Source: JAHQVI01 sp963749875
GTDB taxonomy: Bacteria; Pseudomonadota; Alphaproteobacteria; Rhizobiales; Rhodomicrobiaceae
Length of the DNA: 64,000 nt
Direction: 5' to 3'
NCBI GenBank assembly: GCA_963749875.1
Contig: CAVVOX010000004.1
Span: forward strand, 806,001 to 870,000
Shown here: one piece after another, positions 62,433 to 64,000 of the stretch
Numbering within the stretch: position 1 is the stretch's first letter
How the letters are laid out: every line of letters begins with the position of its first letter
The notes under the pieces: generated by a model
Told to the model about the DNA's origin: nothing
The model's input: the letters and a program-made list of their open reading frames with translations, nothing else
Database searches by the model: none
Translations under genes and position numbers: made by a program

Positions 62433-63311
62433 TCAGTGCGACCGGGAACACCCCTTACAGTGCGCCGGGATCGTGCCGGGCGGAAGATCGGGCCAGAGCC
62501 GGAACCGGTCGAGAAATGCGCGCACCTTCTCAAACGCGCCGTGCTCATAAAGCGTGTAATGCGTGGCTCCCGGGATGAAATAGGCCTGCTTCGGCGCCGG
62601 CGCGGCGGCGAACAGCTTGCGGCCGAGACGAGCGGGAACGATGTGATCCTGTTTGCCATGAATCATGATCATCGGGGCCTTGACCTTCCGGATATAATCG
62701 ATGGAGGCAAACCGGTCCTTGAGCAGCCAGTGCACCGGGAGGAAAGGGTAGAGATAGGCTCCGACATCGGCCGCCGATGAGAATGGCGATTCCAGGATGA
62801 GGCCGCTGATCGGGCGCTTCGAGGCGACCTGGACCGCGACCCCGGTCCCAAGCGATTCTCCATAGATGACGATCCGGCTGTGAGCGGGGTTGAAGCTTGC
62901 CAGGCGGTCATAGGCCATCAGCGCATCGGAAACGATCGTCTTCTCGGTCGGATGGCCGGTGCTGCCGGAAAAGCCGCGATAGGACGGGAGAAAAATCCCA
63001 TAACCATAGGCACGGTAGAGCCTCACGCGGGCCGCCCGGTGGAAAAGCGCGCCTGCATTGCCGTGCAGGTAAAACAGCGTCGGCTGACCATGATCGGGCG
63101 GCGCATACCATGCGATCAGCGTCTCGCCGTCGGGCGTGTGCAACTGCATTTCGCAGACGCCTTCGAGGCCGAGCGCCTGCGGGGCAATGTGAATGTCTGA
63201 TGGTTGGAAGAGGTAATCGCGCTGCAGAATGTAATATGCGACCGTAATCGATAAATATATTGCAGAAAGAATTGCGAAGACGCGCGTCGGGCGCATTTCA
63301 TTTCCCCGCAT
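62433..63311 (-). CDS. Membrane-anchored alpha/beta hydrolase (BEM46/YfhR-like)
   Basis: 292 residues. One membrane segment near the N-terminus (FAILSAIYLSITVAYYILQ), then the hydrolase: HGNAGALFH (oxyanion HG), GESLGTG (nucleophile Ser), HGKQDHIVP (Asp), ATHYTLYEHG (His). A start at 63296 is also possible. Substrate unknown. A paralogous gene of the same fold lies upstream on the same strand. Confidence 0.83.
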   Translation of the reverse strand: MRGNEMRPTRVFAILSAIYLSITVAYYILQRDYLFQPSDIHIAPQALGLEGVCEMQLHTPDGETLIAWYAPPDHGQPTLFYLHGNAGALFHRAARVRLYRAYGYGIFLPSYRGFSGSTGHPTEKTIVSDALMAYDRLASFNPAHSRIVIYGESLGTGVAVQVASKRPISGLILESPFSSAADVGAYLYPFLPVHWLLKDRFASIDYIRKVKAPMIMIHGKQDHIVPARLGRKLFAAAPAPKQAYFIPGATHYTLYEHGAFEKVRAFLDRFRLWPDLPPGTIPAHCKGCSRSH

Positions 63312-63409
63312 AACTCAAAACTTTACGAGCTTTTGTTATACAGAGCGGGGGTGGAAATTGATTTAACCGGGTCTGTGCAATTTTTCTGAGCGGGAGGTCT
63401 ACGCGAAAA

Positions 63410-64000
63410 TTATCTTCGCGTTCTGCTTTGCGCCGGCTCGCGCCGCTCCGAGGCGCCGCGATGCGCGTCGATGAATCTGCGCATCGTCGCCAATGCGCCG
63501 AAATTGAAGATATTCGTGTGGCCCGCCCCTTCGATCAGCTCCAGTTCTTTCGGCTCCGGCGCGACGGCGTATAGCGCTTCGCCCAGCTGGACCGGGATCG
63601 TTGCGTCCCTCTTGCCGTGCATGATCAGGATCGGCGCTTTGACTTGCGAGATGTGGCGCTTGGAATCGAAGCGGTCGAGCATGAACGTCTCGACGGGAAT
63701 GAAGGGATAGACCCTTTTGCCGATATCGGGGAGAGACGTATAGGGAGCTTCGAGCACGACCGCGCCGACCGGCCGGTTCGCTGCGAGTTGGACAGCGACG
63801 CCGCTCCCCAGTGATTCGCCATAGGCGATGATGCTTTGCGCCGGCAGCCCTTCGTTTCGCAGATGCTCATAGACGAGGAGCGCATCGGCGACGAGAGCGC
63901 GTTCCGAGGGCTCCCCGGTGCTGCCGGAATAGCCGCGATAGGACGGCATGAAGACGCCGAAGCCGGCGCTCTGAAAGAGCCTGAATCGCTCCGCGCGATC
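63410..64000 (-). CDS. Alpha/beta hydrolase paralog (cut by window edge)
   Basis: Continues past the right edge, about 197 residues visible. GESLGSGVAV (Ser), MHGKRDATIP (Asp), GAGHTNIFNFG (His), with PSYRGYSGSTGEPSE matching PSYRGFSGSTGHPTE of the neighbour. A tandem duplicate of the 62.4-63.3 kb gene, about 100 bases away. Confidence 0.83.
   Translation of the reverse strand, partial: DRAERFRLFQSAGFGVFMPSYRGYSGSTGEPSERALVADALLVYEHLRNEGLPAQSIIAYGESLGSGVAVQLAANRPVGAVVLEAPYTSLPDIGKRVYPFIPVETFMLDRFDSKRHISQVKAPILIMHGKRDATIPVQLGEALYAVAPEPKELELIEGAGHTNIFNFGALATMRRFIDAHRGASERREPAQSRTRR

Overview
The window looks like chromosomal DNA of a GC-rich alphaproteobacterium, most likely in or near the Hyphomicrobiales. 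The evidence is the rpmH-rnpA-yidC-engB block, an S21 protein with the alphaproteobacterial Arg/Lys-rich C-terminal tail, the ligase-associated helicase/exonuclease/PdeM repair genes, a MocR regulator, C-P lyase accessory genes, and iron-control (Irr) ICE-like boxes. The exact genus cannot be read from the sequence.

Layout. 1-10.7 kb is metabolic: a CoA-transferase/malonyl-CoA decarboxylase fusion, the D-glutamate catabolism pair dgcN-dgcA, then a probable polyamine locus (GNAT, spermidine synthase, an unrecognised 757-residue membrane protein, agmatinase-type ureohydrolase, acetylpolyamine amidohydrolase-type deacetylase). 10.9-15.3 kb holds a zinc alcohol dehydrogenase, an EamA exporter, and a divergent FMN-protein/MocR pair. 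15.4-16.5 kb is a small low-GC accessory insert. 16.5-22.1 kb is a RuBisCO-like protein and cupin downstream of engB, then yidC, rnpA and rpmH. 22.4-26.3 kb has a VTT membrane protein, a flavoprotein disulfide oxidoreductase and an orphan sensor kinase, ending at tRNA-Arg(ACG).

26.45 to about 36.7 kb is an integrative mobilizable element. It encodes a serine recombinase, a relaxase, a MobC-like protein, a coupling protein lacking its own membrane domain next to small membrane proteins, HigBA, and an IS5-family insertion. It carries no mating-pair-formation genes. Most of its larger genes are broken by small indels (eight in about 10 kb, against two in the other 54 kb), so it looks decayed or badly sequenced. 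36.9-41.3 kb is an ABC importer of the putative 2-aminoethylphosphonate type with a DeoR-family regulator, followed by IS630 and IS256 remnants.

42.3-49.7 kb carries two convergent autotransporter-like surface proteins: one with 13 IPT/TIG repeats in an A-B-C super-repeat, and one with an ice-binding-like (DUF3494) passenger. An IS427-group insertion sequence (50.5-51.3 kb) and an iron-uptake binding protein behind three ICE-like boxes follow. 53.2-58.4 kb has pdeM, the helicase, an L,D-transpeptidase and the exonuclease of the ligase-associated repair set, with no ligase. phnM (frameshifted) sits where the ligase is normally found, followed by phnN and the DUF1045 2H-phosphoesterase. The window ends with rpsU, a TPR lipoprotein and two paralogous alpha/beta hydrolases. 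A 46-50 bp palindromic repeat occurs three times (24.7, 50.2, 62.3 kb).
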